Below are positions 61,672-64,000 of a stretch of DNA of 64,000 nt, in pieces (within the stretch, counting starts at the first letter, position 1; each line of letters begins with the position of its first letter). The notes beneath the pieces were generated by a model, which did no database searches, was not told where the DNA came from, and saw nothing but the letters and a program-made list of their open reading frames with translations. The stretch lies in assembly GCF_003477605.1 (NCBI RefSeq), contig NZ_QUDR01000003.1, positions 1 through 64,000 of the forward strand, given 5' to 3'. Position numbers and translations under genes: made by a program. The stretch is from Clostridium sp. AF37-5 (lineage in GTDB: Bacteria > Bacillota > Clostridia > Lachnospirales > Lachnospiraceae).

Positions 61672-62439
61672 ATGGAACTGCAAGTAAAGTTAGAAGTGTT
61701 TGATGGTCCGTTGGACTTACTTCTTCACTTGATTGAAAAGAATAAAGTAGATATTTTCGACATTCCGATTGTTCTTATTACGGAGCAGTATCTTGATTAT
61801 GTCAGAAAAATGGACACCAAAGATATGGATGTCATGAGCGAGTTCCTTGTGATGGCGGCGACGCTTGTAAAAATCAAATCCAAGATGCTTTTGCCTGCAG
61901 AAGAAGAGGAACAGGAAGAGGAAGAAGATCCAAGGCAAGAACTTGTGGAACGGCTCTTAGAATATAAAATGTACAAATATGCATCCTTTGAACTAAAGGA
62001 CAGACAGGTAGATGCCGGAAAAGTGTTTTTTAAAGAACCTACGATTCCGGACGAGATAAAAAACTATAAAGATGAAGTCGATTATGAGGAATTGCTTTCC
62101 GATGTAACGCTTCGCAAACTGCAAAACATTTTTGATTCCGTGATGCAGAAGCAGGTGGACAAAATCGATCCAATCCGAAGTGAGTTTGGCAAGATTGAAA
62201 AAGAAGAAATTAACATAGAAGACCACATGATTTTTTTGGAGGAATATGCGATGCTGCATAAAAAGTTCAGCTTTCGCAAAGTGCTGGAAAACGGTTCCGG
62301 AAAAAGTTATGTGATTGTCACATTTCTAGGTATATTGGAAATGATGAAAACCGGGAAGTTTACGATTGAACAGGACAAGTTATTTGATGACATTATCATT
62401 ACATATAATCCCGGCAAGGAGCAGGAGGAAGAACAGTGA
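61672..62439 (+). CDS. scpA: Segregation and condensation protein A
   Basis: The 255-residue protein has the ScpA start VKLEVFDGPLDLLLHLIEKN, DIPIVLITEQYLDYV, an acidic middle (EEEEQEEEED) and a winged-helix end (VIVTFLGILEMMKTGKF). This kleisin joins the two heads of SMC in chromosome compaction. It overlaps scpB by 4 bases. Confidence 0.95.
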   Translation: MELQVKLEVFDGPLDLLLHLIEKNKVDIFDIPIVLITEQYLDYVRKMDTKDMDVMSEFLVMAATLVKIKSKMLLPAEEEEQEEEEDPRQELVERLLEYKMYKYASFELKDRQVDAGKVFFKEPTIPDEIKNYKDEVDYEELLSDVTLRKLQNIFDSVMQKQVDKIDPIRSEFGKIEKEEINIEDHMIFLEEYAMLHKKFSFRKVLENGSGKSYVIVTFLGILEMMKTGKFTIEQDKLFDDIIITYNPGKEQEEEQ

Positions 62440-63017
62440 ATATAAAAAAGTTAGAAGCCGTTGTGGAGGCAATATTATTTTCCATGGGAGAGGCTGTCGA
62501 GATTGAACGTCTGGCTGCTGCCGTAGACCATGATGAAGATACCGTGCGCAAAATTATCCGCAGTATGATGACTAGGTATGATGAAGAAGACAGAGGAATT
62601 CATCTCATTGAGTTAGATGGTTCTTTCCAGTTGTGTACAAAGCCGGAAATGTATGAGTATCTGATTAAGGTGGCTCATATTCCGAAAAAACATGTTTTGA
62701 CGGATGTACTTTTGGAAACATTATCCATTGTTGCCTATAAGCAGCCGATTACCCGCTTGGAAATTGAAAAAATCCGCGGGGTATCGTGCAGTCATGCGGT
62801 AAATAAATTAGTAGAATATGGCTTGATTGCAGAAGCCGGAAGACTGGATGCCCCGGGAAAGCCGATTTTATTTGGTACGACAGAAGAATTCCTTCGCTAC
62901 TTCAGCTTGGAATCACTGGATGATCTGCCAATTTTAAATCAGGAAACAATCGAGACCTTTAAGGACGAAGCGGAAAAAGAAGTGATGCAGGAACTGGAAG
63001 AAGAACAAGGTGAATAA
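62436..63017 (+). CDS. scpB: Segregation and condensation protein B
   Basis: The 193-residue protein has two winged helices with the ScpB motif LLETLSIVAYKQPITRLEIE and IRGVSCSHAVNKLVEYGLI. It binds ScpA within the SMC complex. GTG 62436 overlaps the scpA stop. Confidence 0.95.
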   Translation: MNIKKLEAVVEAILFSMGEAVEIERLAAAVDHDEDTVRKIIRSMMTRYDEEDRGIHLIELDGSFQLCTKPEMYEYLIKVAHIPKKHVLTDVLLETLSIVAYKQPITRLEIEKIRGVSCSHAVNKLVEYGLIAEAGRLDAPGKPILFGTTEEFLRYFSLESLDDLPILNQETIETFKDEAEKEVMQELEEEQGE

Positions 63018-63057
63018 ACGTTTTTTCGGTTATTTACTGCTTATTGAAAAATTTTTC

Positions 63058-63086
63058 TTGCGTTTTTACTTTTCCTGTTATATAAT
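63058..63086 (+). promoter_or_regulatory. Promoter upstream of the glutamate synthase gene
   Basis: TTGCGT (63058-63063), a 17-base spacer and TATAAT (63081-63086). A second TTGACA at 63159-63164 with TATTCC 18 bases later offers a closer promoter. Confidence 0.5.
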
Positions 63087-63096
63087 GTGAAAAGAC

Positions 63097-63141
63097 AAAG
63101 GCGTCAAAAGAGTATTGAACTATACTCTTTTGACGCCTTTT
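63097..63141. terminator. 18-bp hairpin after scpB, inside the glutamate synthase leader
   Basis: AAAGGCGTCAAAAGAGTA (63097-63114) pairs perfectly with TACTCTTTTGACGCCTTT (63123-63140), then a T. It follows scpB but starts about ten bases after the TATAAT at 63081, so it may be a terminator or a leader hairpin. Confidence 0.7.
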
Positions 63142-63215
63142 GTAGTCAAAAAATATTTTTGACAGACGGGAACACGAGTGACTATTCCATACGTCAAATA
63201 CAAGGAGGAATTTCG

Positions 63216-64000
63216 ATGAGTGAATATGTAGAAGAATGTAAACGGAAACCGATTGGCTTGTATGACCCTCGGTTTGAACATGATAACTGCGGTATTGGCG
63301 CAATTGTCAATATTAAAGGAAAGAAAACGCATAGTACCGTAAAAAATGCGTTAGAGATTGTTGCCAATCTTGAACACCGCGCAGGAAAAGACGGCGAAGG
63401 AAAAACAGGAGATGGTGTTGGTATTCTCTTACAGATTTCTCATAAGTTTTTCAGTAAAGTGGCAGAAAAGCTTGGTATTGACATCGGAGGAGAGCGTGAA
63501 TATGGTGTCGGTATGTTCTTTTTCCCACAGGATGAGTTAAAAAGAAATCAGGCAAAGAAAATGTTTGAAAATATCATTGCCAAAGAGGGAATGGAATTTC
63601 TTGCATGGCGTGAAGTACCGATTGCACCGGATATTCTTGGAAAACGTGCCGTGGAATGTATGCCGTATATCATGCAGTGTTTCGTAAAGAAACCAAAGAA
63701 AGTCGAAAAGGGACTGGATTTTGACCGTAAATTATACATTGCAAGACGTGTCTTTGAGCAGTCCAATGAAAATACTTATGTAGTTTCACTTTCTTCCCGT
63801 ACAATTGTATATAAAGGAATGTTTTTGGTTTCGCAGCTTCGCTTATTCTTCGATGATTTGCAGGATGTCGATTATGAATCCGCGATTGCGATTGTACATT
63901 CCCGCTTCTCGACAAACACACAGCCGAGCTGGCAGCGTGCTCATCCAAACCGTTTTATCGTACACAACGGTGAGATTAATACCATTCTCGGTAATGCAGA
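63216..64000 (+). CDS. gltB: Glutamate synthase large subunit (3' partial)
   Basis: The frame starts at ATG 63216 behind AAGGAGG and runs off the window. About 261 residues are visible. They form the class II glutamine amidotransferase domain: the Cys nucleophile in DNCGIGAIVN, NLEHRAGKDGEGKTGDGVG, VHSRFSTNTQPSWQRAHP and VHNGEINTI. It moves the amide nitrogen of glutamine to 2-oxoglutarate. The Cys is preceded by about 25 residues, a short propeptide. Confidence 0.95.
   Translation, partial: MSEYVEECKRKPIGLYDPRFEHDNCGIGAIVNIKGKKTHSTVKNALEIVANLEHRAGKDGEGKTGDGVGILLQISHKFFSKVAEKLGIDIGGEREYGVGMFFFPQDELKRNQAKKMFENIIAKEGMEFLAWREVPIAPDILGKRAVECMPYIMQCFVKKPKKVEKGLDFDRKLYIARRVFEQSNENTYVVSLSSRTIVYKGMFLVSQLRLFFDDLQDVDYESAIAIVHSRFSTNTQPSWQRAHPNRFIVHNGEINTILGNA

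Noticed and set aside
1..64000. CRISPR arrays and tRNA genes
   Set aside because: No regularly spaced direct repeats and no cloverleaf with a T-arm were found on either strand by eye; a tRNA scan was not possible.

Overview
The window looks like a chromosome segment of a low-GC Gram-positive anaerobe of the class Clostridia, most likely a Lachnospiraceae gut bacterium near Agathobacter, Roseburia or Coprococcus. The grounds are BspA-type and DUF4430 surface proteins with Pro/Thr linkers and lysine-rich ends instead of LPXTG, an RlmD with the Clostridia-type C-terminal tail, the dgt-dnaG-rpoD-trmK order, QueH, DUF1836 and DUF4321 proteins, and a class A RNase P RNA. No species can be named from sequence alone.

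Region 1 (1-15.2 kb) is about the cell surface and vitamin B12. It holds large secreted proteins (InlB-type repeats with a transglutaminase domain; a BspA-like leucine-rich protein), a membrane metallophosphoesterase-like protein that has lost its metal ligands, and a sirtuin. A cobalamin riboswitch on the minus strand controls a secreted DUF4430-like protein and a beta-propeller protein. Divergently, a second DUF4430 protein is followed by an ECF transporter (EcfT, fused EcfA-EcfA, CbrT-like S component). Together they look like capture and uptake of cobamides.

Region 2 (15.2-21.9 kb) is housekeeping: DegV, a small membrane protein, DUF1836 and PcrA helicase, then a gene-free stretch with two long palindromic repeats, then RlmD.

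Region 3 (21.9-31.5 kb) is an AT-rich accessory island. Its first half carries five GNAT acetyltransferase domains, a nucleoside phosphorylase, a kinase-GNAT fusion and two leader-peptide attenuator-like regions. Its second half is the core of a mobile element: a LexA-box-linked regulator, a GC-rich structured non-coding segment, a relaxase N-terminus fused to a primase C-terminus, HTH and KilA-N proteins, and a large serine recombinase. The island begins right after rlmD, and the recombinase ends with the peptide ETVVLLS that also occurs in RlmD, which suggests rlmD as the integration site.

Region 4 (31.7-45.7 kb) is mostly core: an FAD oxidoreductase, MATE exporter, HD hydrolase, phospholipase C-like protein, PgeF, QueH, ApbE, dGTPase-DnaG-RpoD-TrmK, a TGS-domain uridine kinase-like protein and rnpB.

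Region 5 (45.8-53 kb) has hypothetical membrane and lipoproteins (with a convergent paralogue pair), a Ser/Thr kinase, an MFS transporter and a PocR sensor. Region 6 (53-64 kb) has an M29 aminopeptidase, PurE, DacF-type carboxypeptidase, MetE behind a MetR-type box, a true metallophosphoesterase, ScpAB and the start of glutamate synthase.

The most striking unit is at 56.08-56.88 kb. A perfect consensus promoter drives a short RNA made of two 52-nt tandem repeats, then an intrinsic terminator, then a TTG-started gene for a probable PBECR4-type nuclease. This is the layout of a type III (RNA antitoxin) toxin-antitoxin locus.
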